In this document: in pieces, positions 20,254 to 32,199 of the stretch
Layout of the letters: every line of letters begins with the position of its first letter
Numbering within the stretch: position 1 is the stretch's first letter
Notes under the pieces: generated by a model
The model's database searches: none
What the model was told of the DNA's origin: nothing
The model's input: the letters and a program-made list of their open reading frames with translations, nothing else
Source: Limonium bicolor
Taxonomy: Eukaryota > Streptophyta > Magnoliopsida > Caryophyllales > Plumbaginaceae
Length of the DNA: 64,000 bases
Direction: 5' to 3'
NCBI GenBank assembly: GCA_023374045.1
Contig: CM041780.1
Coordinates: forward strand, 29,940,337-30,004,336
Position numbers and translations under genes: made by a program

Positions 20254-23200
20254 CAGGGCTATGGTTTCTTGTTTCTTAGACTTCCAGCTGATGGCAGAGC
20301 CTCCAAGGAGTATTATGTACCCGCTGATAGATCGTCTAGAGATGGTGCAGCTTGCCCAGTCTGCATCACAGTATGCGACCAGATCAAGGGCTGAATCATT
20401 GTTGAACAGAACTCCTTGTCTGATTGTTCCTTTTATGTACCAAAGGAGGTGCATTCCAGCTTTCAAATGTGTGTCTGTTGGGGACTTCATGAACTGGCTG
20501 AGGTGCTGAACTGGAAAAGCAAGGTCTGGCCTTGAATTTGTAAGGAAGTTGATTCTCCCAATTAACCTTCTGTAGTGTCCTGGATCATCTAGTGGTTGCC
20601 CCTCTGCTGACTCCAGCTTTATTCCTGCAGGAAGAGGAACAGCAGCAGTACTGGCATTTGAAGGCAAATATTCTTCTAATAAATCAGCTGCATATTTTCC
20701 TTGATTTAGGACAATCCCTTGATTAGTGTATAAGAACTCCATTCCCAAAAAATAGCTTAGTTGACCTAAATCTTTGACCTTGAACTTACTGTCCAGATTG
20801 TGCTTCAGTTTCTGTATCTCAGCATTGTCATTTCCCGTGATGATTAAATCATCTACATAGATTGCTAGGTATGTTCTAAAGCTGTCACTGTATTTAATAA
20901 AGAGGGAGTAGTCGTTCTTTGATTGCACAAAACCATGTAAAAACAGAAAGACAGAAAGCTTTTCATACCATTTTCTGGAAGCTTGTTTTAAGCCATACAG
21001 AGACTTGTGCAGCCTGCAAACCTTACCCTTGTAGTTTTGTCTTAATCCTTCCGGTATTTCCATATATACTTCTTCTTGGAGATCCCCGTGCAGGAATGCA
21101 TTGTTGATGTCCAATTGGTGCATCTTCCATTTTCTCTTTGTGGAAACAGCAACTAGGGCTCTGATGGTAGTCATTTTTACTACCGGGGAGAAGGTCTCCC
21201 AATAGTCCTCTCCATGCTTTTGGGTGTATCCTTTGGCTACCAAGCGGGCCTTGTACCTTTCTAGGGTTCCATCGGCCTTTAGCTTCACTTTGTAGACCCA
21301 CTTACACCCTATAATGCGTTTGTTGACTGGATGATCTACTATGGTCCAGGTGTGGTTCTCCTTCAAGGCTTGGAGCTCCTTGTCCATAGCCTGTATCCAA
21401 TCTGGATTTTTGGCTGCTGTCTGATAACTTCCTGGTTCAATGATGTTAGTGACAGCAGTAAAAAGGGAATATGAAATAGGAGTAAGACTATGAGAAGTTA
21501 TAGAGTTATCTGATCTGATATCTACAACAGAAACATCAAGGCAACCTGCTTCGTTGGTATGCTGCAGTCTATCATTTAGCACACATGTAAAAGCATCATG
21601 CTCTTGTATATTTGTATTCTCCAAGTAGTAATCATTTAGATAACTTGGTACCGTTCTTTCTCTTGTAGATCTCCTTAGTCCTGGGTGTTCAGCTGGGGGC
21701 TGCTCCTGGATGCTGTCGTCACTTTCAAGTTCAGATGTTTCAACTGGTGCCTCATCCTCTGGTTCTGTCTGGTTTTTGCTAGGTTCCTCATCAATGTAGG
21801 GGTTATTAGTGTCTGTGCTTAGTTGCTGATGGTCTGGGCTGTTCTCCACTGCTTTGCTCTTGAAAGGAAAGTTAGTTTCAAAGAACACAAGATCTCTGCT
21901 GATAGCTACTGTATTTGAATCTAAATCAAAAACTCTGTAGCCTTTTTTGTTATCAGCCAAACCCAGAAAAACACAGGGACTCCCTCTAGGTTCAAACTTA
22001 CCTTTGTTCTTTCGAACATCCGTTTTATAACATAAACATCCAAAAGTTCTTACCTCTTTGTAATCGGGTTTTCTGTTGTACAGGCGCTCATAGGGAGTAA
22101 TTCCCCCTATGGCCCGGGATGGCAGTCTATTAATTATGAATGTAGCATACTTGATACATTCTCCCCAAAAAGGCAAGGTTAATTTTGCTTGAAAATAAAG
22201 AGCCCTTGCTGTTTCTAGAAGATACTTGTGTTTCCTTTCAACCACGCCATTTTGCTGTGGTGAATGGGCACAAGTCTTCTGATGAATTATCCCATTATCA
22301 TTGAAGTATTTAATTCCCTCATTGCTGCTCCCTAGCTCAAATGCATTATCACTTCGCACAATTTTAACCTTCTTCTCAAATTGCCTTTCAACAAGTTTAA
22401 TGAAGCAAACAAGATAGTAAAAAGCTTCAGATTTCCTTTGCAGCATATGTGTCCATGTACTTCTAGAGAAGTCGTCTACTATAGTAATGAAGTAATTGTA
22501 GTTATCATGAGTGGGGATCTTGAGAGGTCCCCAAACATCTATATGAATGAGTTCAAAACAGCTAGTAGTTTTAATATGAGAATCATCAAAGGGCTGTCTA
22601 ATAGACCTAGCTTTAAAGCAAACATCACAAGCAGTACATTCAGGTAAATCTTGTTTCTTTATTAGCTCTAAAGCACAAAGTTTCCTATGGGGAACATGCC
22701 CAAGTCTATAATGCCAGATCCACGCATCCTTTCTAGATTTACAAACACTGTTGCATTCTATTCTCTCATTTTCTTTACAGATCAACTTGTCTAAAGCATC
22801 ACACGTCAGTATATACAATCCATGTAAGGCTTTCCCAATGACCAACTGATCTTTGTCATCACGGACCTGCACATAACAGATATCATGATAGAAAACAAGC
22901 GGCAAACCAATTTGATGCACGAACTTCTTGACAGAAAGCAGATTAAATTTGAACTTATTGACAAGAAGAACATTATCCAAGATGAATTTGCTTCCTATTC
23001 TTGCCCTACCACATTTGCTCACAGATTGTATGTGACCATCAGGCATGACTATATCTCGAGATATGTCTAAATTCTGGATTTCAACGAAAAGATTCTCATC
23101 CCAACACATATGGTCTGATGCGCCTGTGTCTATAACCCAAGATTTGGCACCAAGTTTTCCTTCAGTACCATCCAAACAGTAGGAATCGAAAGAGTAAGTT

Positions 23201-24264
23201 TTCGAATTACCTGAAAAATGACAGGCGATCTCATTTGTTGTTGAATCCGATTGAAGCAGACTCAGTAATTTGTTATACTGTGACGCGTTTAACCCTGTGA
23301 CTGGCGATTCCTCTGGTTGTCTCAGGATGTTGGATTTGTCACAGTTTGAAGCGGTGCTTGCGATCGCCTTCTCTTTCTTCTTCCACCAGTCTGGGTACCC
23401 CACAACTTCAAAACAGGTTTCCCTCGTGTGACCTCTTTTCTGGCATTTTGAACATTGTAGGGTTTGTTTGTTAGGATCTTTAGGGTTTTTCTTCTGGAAG
23501 ATATTGGGGCTGGTGCGACTGCGGTCCGCGGCAAGAACTATTGCTTCTTGACTGCTCAGATTAGTTCTATTAGCTACCTTCCTTCGTCTTTCCTCGTGTG
23601 TCACCAGTGAGTAGGCTTGCTCGGTGGTTGGGAGGCTACTCATCAACAGAATGTTGCTCTTCACATTCGCGTAAGTTTCGTCTAAACCCATAAGAAATTG
23701 CATCGTCTTTTCTTTCTGCCTATTTTCTCCGTATTCCTTCTTAGCAGAACATGTGCAGCTAGGTTTCTTTTCCATGGTGTCTAATTCGTCCCACAATTTG
23801 CGCATCTTCGTGTAGAAGTCTGCGACTGTGTTTGTTCCCTGCTCCAGTTTCGCCAATTCTTTCCGCAACCCATATATTTGGGCGGCGTTGGCCTGCTCAT
23901 ATCTTCCGCAAAGGCTTTCCCAAGCATCAGCTGCAAAATCAAAATAGACTATCTGTTCTGCAACATCCTTCTCGACGGATTGAGAGAGCCACGAGATCAA
24001 CATGTGGTTACACCTCAGCCAAGCTTCGTACAACGGGTCGTCTGCGGTGGGGGCGGCGAACGTGCGGTCAAGAATACCGTACTTGTTCTTTGCCTTCATG
24101 GCTACCATAACCTTCCTCTTCCATCCACTAAACGTCTCGGCGGTGAAAGGAGGAGCAATCACCATGCCTGGGTGATCGCTGGGGTGTAAGTATAGGGCAT
24201 GACCAAATTCGATTCCGTCTTTCGACTTGGTACCCGTATCTTCGCCTTTCCCCTTGTCTGTCAT
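20254..24264 (-). CDS. Copia gag-pol polyprotein, N-terminal and main part
   Basis: 1337 codons without a stop, starting at MTDKGKGE (24264); an upstream in-frame Met at 24321 lies too close to the primer site to be preferred. Domains in order: copia-type gag (YLHPSDHPGMVIAPPF), zinc knuckle CSKCQKRGHTRETC, protease WVIDTGASDHMCW, integrase zinc motif HYRLGH ... CTACDVC, integrase core (HIDVWGP, VRSDNAFE, SPQQNGVVERKH), RT (ARLVAKGYTQKHGEDYWETF, YGLKQASRKWYEKL, YVDDLIITG), and RNase H from YCDADWA to QETIAL. All signature residues are present. The frame ends where the Athila-like element starts and resumes at 12095. The element's parent copy was probably competent. Confidence 0.95.
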
Positions 24265-24338
24265 TTTTGTTTTTCTCCGGAAGATTGACCAGGAAAGGAA
24301 AGAAAGAAAAGAATCGAACAAGAAACGCTAATCGCTTA

Positions 24339-24350
24339 GCTCTGATACCA
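24339..24350 (-). other. Copia primer-binding site, tRNA-iMet type
   Basis: TGGTATCAGAGC on the minus strand, directly adjacent to the 5' LTR end with no spacer base. Confidence 0.93.
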
Positions 24351-24594
24351 TTTCGAAAGTATTGAGTCTGAATCTGTACGTATGTACAACAGAGAAGACA
24401 GAGAGAAGAAGTCGACTTCTTGTATTGAATATCTGAATCGTCTAATTAGAGTAATCTCTATGTATATGCTGTTACAAGGTCTGAATATCTATTTATAAGA
24501 GCTAGATAAGTACCGTTGACAAACGGTAGTAACGAAGCTAACTAAACAGACTAAAACAGAATTGTTGTAACAGAATACATTCTTATTCTCAACA
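24351..24594 (-). repeat. Copia 5' LTR
   Basis: 244 bp, identical to 11391-11634, followed on the plus strand by the GGCAG duplication at 24595-24599. Confidence 0.95.
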
Positions 24595-25229
24595 GGCAGT
24601 CACTAGTACAAAATTGTTGATTCAGGACTGGTTCATTCGCTGAGAGAAACAGAGGCAGGCGATTAGAAGCAGATATTATCCTACAATAGTAATCCTAGTG
24701 GTGGAGTTTGGGCGATCTGATATGTGTGTTAGTGAATTTCATCAAGTAAGAGCGAATTTCCAGATGTTTACCTGACATTGGAGCTAATATATAAAGATGA
24801 ATCTGAGAATTCTTTATACTTTCTGCTGAATCGCACTTAGCTTTCTGTTTTTGCTGTTCCTCTTCGATATTGTCAAAGGATAATTTTGGCCAGTGTACAA
24901 GGGATTTTCATCTGCTGTTTTGATCAAAAGTTAGGAGGTGATCTATCGACGCTGCCCATGTCCACCTATTCGAAATTGTGGTATATTGGGTAAATAGTGC
25001 AGTTGGTATTATCGTCAGAATCTGCTTCAGAATTTTCAGTGATTTGTTCCTTTTATTACTGTCTTTTTTTCGGTTGAGGTGATCTGGGGATTTTCTTGTG
25101 GTGGCGCTTCCCCCTTTCTTCTCTGGTCAGTGCAGTAGTCTCTATCTGGCGAAGTTCTTTCACGAAGGATTGTTGGACCTCCATCGCTTCAGTGTTGGTG
25201 GTTCTCCTTGTGAGGATATTTGGCTTTGG

Positions 25230-28200
25230 ATGGCTTGCATTTCATTAAACTGCAGGGGTCTAGGCAAGGCTGAGTCGAAGTATTGGCTGAAAGGTTTAAT
25301 TTCAACTCATAAACTGGAGATTATCTTCTTGATGGAGACTCATAAATCTCAAGAGGATATGGAAATTTTTTTTCGCTTCTTCCCTTCTTATTGTGGGGAA
25401 GCTGTAAGTAGTAGAGGAAGAAGCGGAGGGCTTGCTCTAATGTGGAGAGTTGGTATAAGTGTTAAAACTATAAACTCTTCTCTTCACCATATGGCAGTAG
25501 AGGTTACCTTCCCCGGAGGAAATTGTTTTCATTTTACTGGTTTCTATGGGTGGGCAGATTGGAGACTCAAATATCTTTCGTGGAAACTTTTAGAGACTCT
25601 TAGAAGTCAAGTCACCCTACCTTGGATTGTTGCTGGAGATTTCAATCAAATTCTGCATAATTATGAAAAATCTAGTGGTAGAAGAAGACATGAAGATCAG
25701 ATGGAACCTTTCAGGAAAGCTATTCATTTCTGTCAGTTAGAGGATTTGGGTTTCTTTGGGGAAGCAGGTACTTACTCCAATTGTCAACTAGAAGATCGAC
25801 ACTGTTTGAGTAGGTTGGATATGGCTTTCAGCTGTCCTTTGGGGGTCTACATGTTTCCTAATATCTCAGTGGAACATCTCCCTAGGGAAAACTCTGATCA
25901 TTGTCCTATTCTCATTAGATTCTTTGGTCGGCAAAAAATCCCAAAAAAAAATTTCAGATTTGAAAATGGATGGTGTCTAGAGGAGAAATGTAGAGCAATC
26001 ATTTTGGAAGTATGGGGAAATTTCTATCTTGATTTGGGTCAGAAACTCAATGAATGTGGTAAGAAATTATCCTCTTGGAAAGGATGGTCTCTTAAGAAAA
26101 TAAAATAAAAGATTCAGAAGAAGAAAGCTGAATTAGAAGTTCTGACAAAAAGAATTCCTTCGTTGGGCTCGGATGCTAATAGAAAGAGGCTATTGGTGGA
26201 GATAGAACTATTGGCTGTTAAAGAAGAGATTTGGTGGAAGCAAAGGGCTAGAGATTCATGGGTGAAATAAGGGGACAAGAATACTTCCTATTTTCATTCT
26301 AAAGCATCATATAACCAGAGATCAAATGGCATATTTGGGCTCAAAGATTCTAACCAAGTGATGTGCTATACTTGGTATGATTTTGAAAGAATCTCGAGAG
26401 ACTACTTCCAAAATATTTTCACATCTTCCTCTCCTACAGTTGATTCTAGATTTGAGGAAGCAGTCAGAGGAAGATTATCTAGTAACTTCATCTATGAATT
26501 GAATCTCCCTTACTCTATGTCAGGAGGTGGTGGAGGCAGCTAAGCTTCTTGGGTCAGATAAATCTCCTGTCCAGATGGGTTCAATGGGAAATTCTTCAAA
26601 ACTAGTTTGGCAGATTGTAGGTTCTCAAGTTTCACAATCGGTGTTAGCTATTCTGAGAGGCCCTATACCCGAGGGTTTCAATGATTACTTTATCACTCTT
26701 GTCCTAAAATCGAAAGGAGCAATTGATATGAATAATTTCAGACCAATTGCTTTGTGTAACTTCACCTACAAAATTGTCTCTAAAGTGTTGGCTAGAAGGA
26801 TCCAGAAAATGCTTCAGCCATTTATCTCAGAAAATCAATCTGGTTTTGTTAAGGGTAGATTGATCACTGATAATATCATTCTAGCTGGGGAGTTAGTTCA
26901 TTACATGGGGAGGAGTCAAGCTTCAAAGAAAGGATACTTTGCTTTGAAAACGGACTTGAGTAAAGCGTATGACAGGCTGAAGTGGAGCTTCATCTATAAG
27001 ATTCTTACTGCAATGGGGTTTCTTCCTAATTGGCTCACACCTGTAATGAATTGCATCTCTTCGGTTAGATGTGCTATCCTTCTTAATGGATCTCCCGGTC
27101 ACTTCTTCCGTCAGACTAGGGGTATTAGGTAGGGAGATCCTCTGTCCCCTCTTCTTTTTATTCTGGTGCAGGAAGCTTTAACTAGCTTCCTTAACCACTC
27201 AGACATGATAAAAGGCTACAAAGGAATTAAGATTAAGCAAGGGAGTCCTTCTATAACCCATTTGGCTTTGCAGATGATATTATTTCTTTGGGGTGGCCAC
27301 GTTGGAAAATGTCAATTTCCTGAATGATAGGTGAATAGATTCTCCTTGCATCAGGCCACCAAGTGAACTTGGAGAAATCGGAGAGATTGTGTTTAGTAAG
27401 AAATTGATGCATCCTCTTAAAGTGCAGATTTCAAAGGCTTTGGGGGTTTCAGAAGTTCCTTTTTTCTCTAAATATCTGGGCCTCCCTGTGAAGATAGGGA
27501 GGAACAAATCTTAGGTTTATGAGTATATCATAACAGCAGTCCAGAAGAGGATCTCATCATGGGTCAAGCCTATGTCTCAAGCAGCTCGATCAGTTATGGT
27601 AATGAGTGTTCTACAAGCTATCCCCTGCTATACTAGTCTCTTTATCTCCTCCCTAAAACCATAATTAATAAGTTAAACTCCATCATTCATGGGGTTGCTG
27701 GTGGGGAGGGGTAACAAGAGTACTAAACCTATGCACTGGTTGCAATGGAGGAAGGTGTGCAAAAAGAATGATATGGGAGGCTTGGGATTCAGAGCTTTGG
27801 AGGATTTCAATAAAGCGCTTCTCACGAAGCAATTATGGAGGGTTCTGTCACAGTCTAGCTCTATGTTGGCTGTTACTTTGAAGAGCCTGTATTTTCCTAA
27901 TAGTTGTTTAACCCAAGCTAGTCCTTCTTATAAGGATAGTCCATTTTGGAAATCGATGGTGCCGAATATTCCTCTTCTTAAGATGGGTACTACACTCCAA
28001 GATGACATTTGGATCTGGCGTTTCACGAAGGATAAATCCTATAATGTTAAATCGGGATTTCAATTACTTCAACAATCTGATAAGCAAGGTCAATCTTCTG
28101 ATGATGATGAGTGTGCCTTCATCAAAAGGAAGATTCTTCAGTCTTTCTGTCCTCCGAGGGTAAGATTGGTTCTCTGGAAATTTCTCAAGGGTATCACTCC

Positions 28201-28909
28201 TTGCCAGGGTAATATTGGGAAGCGAATTCAAGGTCCAACTGAATGCTTCTTTTGTGGGGATAGAGATTCCCAAGCTCATTGCTTCTTTACCTGTTGTGCT
28301 GTCTTCTCTATGTGGATTACAGTTCTTGATACTCAGGATATTCCTAAGTCGAATGATGAAGCTATTATTGATTGGTTTATATTTAAAGCAAAAAAGTGGG
28401 GAAGAAGTAAGTTGTCTGATGTGGCCAATAAGATGAGGGTGATTTATGATGCAAGAAACAGGTGTAGACATGACTCTAACCTTGCCTGGTGGACTGTCAT
28501 CGAGCATAACCAAGCTTTCATTGATGCTTATATTGCCTTGTCTACCTCTCATCAACCTTGTGTGGGTAATTTGTCTCCCTGGCGTCCTCCTCCAACAGGT
28601 ATCATCTCTATTTGTATTGAAGTCTTTAGTAGTAAAGAGTTTCCTCTACAAATTGGTGGTCTTTTGAGAAACGCAGCAGGAATCCCAGTTCTAGCTTTCA
28701 ACAAGAACTTAAAAAGCACCTGTAAGATGCACCAAGCGGTGATAAAAGCAGCTCGTATTGCGGTAGAACTTGCACTTTGTGAGGGTTTTTATTGTATCTG
28801 CTTTGATAATATCCGCGAAGAAATGAAGGACATAATGTTCGGGAATGAGATGGAAGAGGAAGCAGATAGTAGGCATGAATTACTAGCCTTCAAAAATTTT
28901 ATTCCTTAG
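25230..28909 (+). pseudogene. LINE ORF2: endonuclease, reverse transcriptase, zf-RVT, RNase H-like
   Basis: Start set at Met 25230, right before the SLNCRGLG endonuclease motif; upstream codons are leader. Endonuclease motifs METHK, WIVAGDFNQIL and SDHCPI cover 25236-25930. The frame has stops near 26106 and 26268 and shifts near 26520. RT then shows FRPIALCNFTYKIVSKVLAR, SGFVKGR, KTDLSKAYDR, and a broken QGDPLSPLLF after a TAG at about 27130. FADD lies at 27267-27278 in another frame. From 27689 a 406-codon frame holds the zf-RVT region (CPPRVRLVLWKFL, CFFCGDRDSQAHCFF) and an RNase H-like tail. It is a dead copy; the protein would nick DNA and copy its own RNA at the nick. Confidence 0.9.
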
Positions 28910-29128
28910 ATAGTTTTGCTTGTAATACTAGTTATGGAGATTTTAATCTCCCTACCTTTCTAGTAGCAAAGATGTACAATACTGTTTCTCATAGGATTAT
29001 GGTTTAGGAAGGAAGTAGTATTCCTTATCGTGTCCAAGTTGCATGTAACTTAGACAATGAGTTTTAAAAATCTTTTGGTGTTTTTGTTCTAGCTATATAA
29101 AATGTACCAAAGTTTGATCAAAAAAAAA

Positions 29129-29145
29129 AGTACTGCTACTGCTTT
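29129..29145. repeat. Target-site duplication of the LINE, right copy
   Basis: AGTACTGCTACTGCTTT after the A-tract at 29120-29129; matches 10865-10881. Confidence 0.9.
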
Positions 29146-30371
29146 CGAAGGAACTGGTTAATTAGCTGAATTAAATTCGTTGACGACCGAAAGTGTACAA
29201 CCCAGCATGCAGATAGTAAGTCCACAAAGAGTAACAACAACTCAGATACTGCAGCAGGCCAGCATTGAATTCTTGAGGCGGGTTGTGATGACCTTTCGCT
29301 AGCATAAAAGCTTACATATACGTTAAAGGCTGCAACAAATGTACGGAAAGTCTCTGAACAATTTTTCGAGACCTGAAATCCCGACAAAAAAGAGAGTATA
29401 TATGCATTATGATACTCTTAGAGCTCAGAAGAGCTTCTGATCCCTGAATATAGTAAATAATCTTCTATATATGGAGAATCATGTTTTTAGTGTTGTCAAT
29501 AGGTGTTCCCTTAATTGACAATATCATTTCAAGCCAATTGGCAATGACTTTATTTCTTTGATGTTTAAGAGATAAAGAAACAAAGGACACAATGCAACGC
29601 GAGTCTACACAACATTCCTTTTGAATCAAACTCCCGTTTTCTCCAGGCGACCAAAAGGATTGAACCCAAAAATGAAATCTTAGATATCAGATTTCAAAGC
29701 GCGAACGAAACTCATTTCCGTAGTGCAATGATCAGTATAAAGAAAGAATCTTATAAAACAACAGGACACGAAGATTCAAGAAACATAAAATGCTGTCAAG
29801 AAATTCAGAATATCTATGTGTTTTCATTCAATTTCGGAATGGTCGAGTGAGACTGTATATGACCCGCAATTAGAATTACTTTAAGAAGGAAAAGTTAAAA
29901 AAGAATCAACTATTGAAGTACCCTAAAAATAGAAAAGAAAAGGAATTAAGGGAGAAATAAGACCACAACGATACGATTCGACACGCCCTTCACCAACCGA
30001 TATGCGCATGTTTTTCCTCCGCCGCTTTTTACAGTGCTGTGAAGAAACTTTCAGCTGTGCTCTTCATCGCATCTCCACCAGACAGGAAGGCGGATTATTG
30101 GGTGTGAATCGACATTGAAGAAGATCAGCGTCATCATTGAGTGGGGCGATGCTTAGATTTGGACTGGTTGATAGAAGCTCTCGGGGGCCGGGCGTGCGAA
30201 AGGAGGATGGACGACCGGGGTGTTAACCCCGCCCACACAAACAAAACAAACCAAACCCCAGGAAAATAAAGGAATCAACCCCATTATGTCTCCTTTTGTA
30301 GGGCAATGCCGCCAATTCCCAAAAAAACAAAGGATAAACAGAATATAGATAATATTTTGTGTCCCTCAAAC
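29146..30371. other. Stretch with no recognised gene (right flank of the LINE)
   Basis: Medium-complexity sequence that does not match any element termini or repeats elsewhere in the window. It has only short ORFs: a 38-codon plus-strand frame at about 30002-30118, and a minus-strand run across the same bases ending AESFFTAL and a stop. A GC-richer segment at 29980-30240 could be a relic of a gene or its 5' region. This and 9366-10864 are the best candidates for non-transposon DNA in the window. Confidence 0.4.
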
Positions 30372-31421
30372 ATTCTTTCTAACACTCTTCTCGGTAATAT
30401 CGTAGTAAAAGACTCGTAGCATAAATTAAAACATGTTACAGCGGAAATTAAATTGCAATCGTCCTCACTCGGGTGTCACATGTCATTACCTACGTGAGTA
30501 GAGAATCAATTACTTAATACAATAATTAAACCTATAACCATTGTGATGAGCGAAATATCCTACTACATAATTAACATAATTCGATCCGAAATCCGAAAAC
30601 AAAAGACGAGTGAGCAACTACGTATCCCAGTATTTAAAACATAGTTTTCGTAATGTAAAACAAGTCTAAGAGTGCGATAACAACATACAAAAGTCCTTTA
30701 CCCGAGGTCCCACACTCCGGCTTCAACACGATCATGTCCCAGTAATGGGTGGCCATATAGGCCCAGCAAAACACTGAATATGTTAAAGTATGATTTTAGA
30801 CCCTTTAGGTCACTTGAGCCAATTGACCATCTTGACATGAGATTAATTGCAAGCTTTTCCGGTTTATAGTTTATAATAAATACTGTAAATCACATAAGTA
30901 ACATCAAGTTGATCAAAAAATACGTTCACTACAATTCACAAGCAATCATTTGCATATACGAAAGATATCGGATAAGTGCGATAAAACGTGTAGTCGCATC
31001 TAGCAAACAATATTCGTATTCGTACTCGTATTGGGCCTCCATGGCCCCGTTATTCATCATCAGAAGGGTGTCATGTTAGGACAACTCGTAATCAACTTTC
31101 AATGAACAGTCATCCCACAGACACACAAAGGTGCTCATATTACCAAGGATTAGGAGATCCCGGGACTTCCACTTGGCCTAATAAGGCGTCCTTAAATGGC
31201 CGGAGCCAGGTACCAACAGTAATACACTCTGACCAATGATCAATTATGCTCGTTGGAATTTAACAAGAGTAGACTCGATCCGGGTGTTAAACTCTAGTGA
31301 TCACTACGCGCAAACAGTAGTCAGAAACGAAACTGGATTTCCATCTCCTACACCAATCCTCCATTATATGATTAAGTAGCTTAATCTATTACCTAAGGGA
31401 TATACTTTGGTTGAGGAATTC
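30372..31421 (-). mobile_element. Tekay-like LTR fragment 'C'
   Basis: The left end CTAACACTCTT is a decayed form of TGTAACACCCC. It continues with CTCGTAGCATAA, CAGCGGAA, CACTCGGGTGTCACATG and CATTACCTACGTGAGTA, matching LTR B reversed. Further on, GTGTTAAACTCTAGTGATCACT is a second strong match. It is interrupted at 31422 by LTR D, whose terminus TGTAATACCCC is intact. Confidence 0.7.
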
Positions 31422-32072
31422 TGTAATACCCCTCTCCTTGATCACGTAATAATCTCTCACGTAGCAATAAATAAAACGTCTTATAGCGGAAGAATAAATA
31501 ACAATAACAATACTCACTCGGGTCTCACCGGCCATTACTCGCCCATGCAAGTAACGAAGCCAAACTACATCCAACTTCCAACATAAACAAACTACTAACC
31601 GCCGTGATAACGAGAAAACTCCTATACATCATACTAAGTCCATAAACATAAATATCGACAGGTGAGCGTCTACCCAATCCCAAATATACATAACCTTTCC
31701 ATAATACAATTCACCACCTTCATTGTTATATAAACAAACTCCATGTGCGGTAATTAAAGTAAACTCTAATTACCCTGTTCCCGCACTTCGGCTTCGGCGA
31801 TAATCAACAACCTGCATATGGTGTAGTATCGGCGATAGACGCTGAGTATGCCGGGCCTGGACCCTAATGGTCACTTAGTCATTTTAACCATCTCATAATT
31901 AGATTGGTTTCATGCTTTACCATTTTACAGTTATAATCAATACTATAATATACATGTATAATATACATAACCATCCATCCAAACATTAATAACTAACTTA
32001 ACCATCCATCCAATCCAAACATTCATTTAATATCTCAAACAACAATTGTATATCGAACGTATCGAATAACTC

Positions 32073-32198
32073 CAGTATAATGTACAATGTACAATCGCCG
32101 TAGCGTACAGTTTACAGTATAATGTACAATGTACAATCATCGTAGCGTACAGTTTACAGTATAATGTACAATGTACAATCGCCGTAGCGTTTAGTTTC
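32073..32198. repeat. Three-copy 42-bp tandem repeat
   Basis: Copies beginning CAGTATAATGTACAATGTAC lie at 32073, 32115 and 32157, each with CAATC(G/A)(C/T)CGTAGCGT. Very well preserved compared with surrounding sequence, so probably a recent expansion within LTR D. Confidence 0.85.
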
Positions 32199-32199
32199 C

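Larger units (their letters stand above)
11391..24594 (-). mobile_element. Ty1/copia LTR retrotransposon, interrupted by an Athila-like element
   Basis: A complete minus-strand copia element: 244-bp LTRs at both ends, TSD GGCAG, PBS for tRNA-iMet, one gag-pol ORF, and a polypurine tract. Without the nested Athila insertion (12096-20253) it would be about 5.05 kb. The two LTRs are identical by line-by-line comparison, and the ORF is open apart from the insertion, so the copy was young and probably competent when it was hit. The LTR begins TG but ends AA instead of the usual CA. Confidence 0.95.
10882..29128 (+). mobile_element. L1-type LINE, split by a nested copia element
   Basis: The non-LTR retrotransposon runs from the left duplication (10865-10881) to a run of ten A at 29120-29129 and the right duplication. 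Removing the copia insertion and one GGCAG copy leaves about 5.0 kb: roughly 1 kb of leader (10882-11390 plus 24600-25229) and ORF2. I see no ORF1 (gag-like, zinc-knuckle) in the leader, so it is either deleted or decayed. The copia element inserted in the leader. ORF2 has stops and frameshifts, so the copy is dead. Confidence 0.9.
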
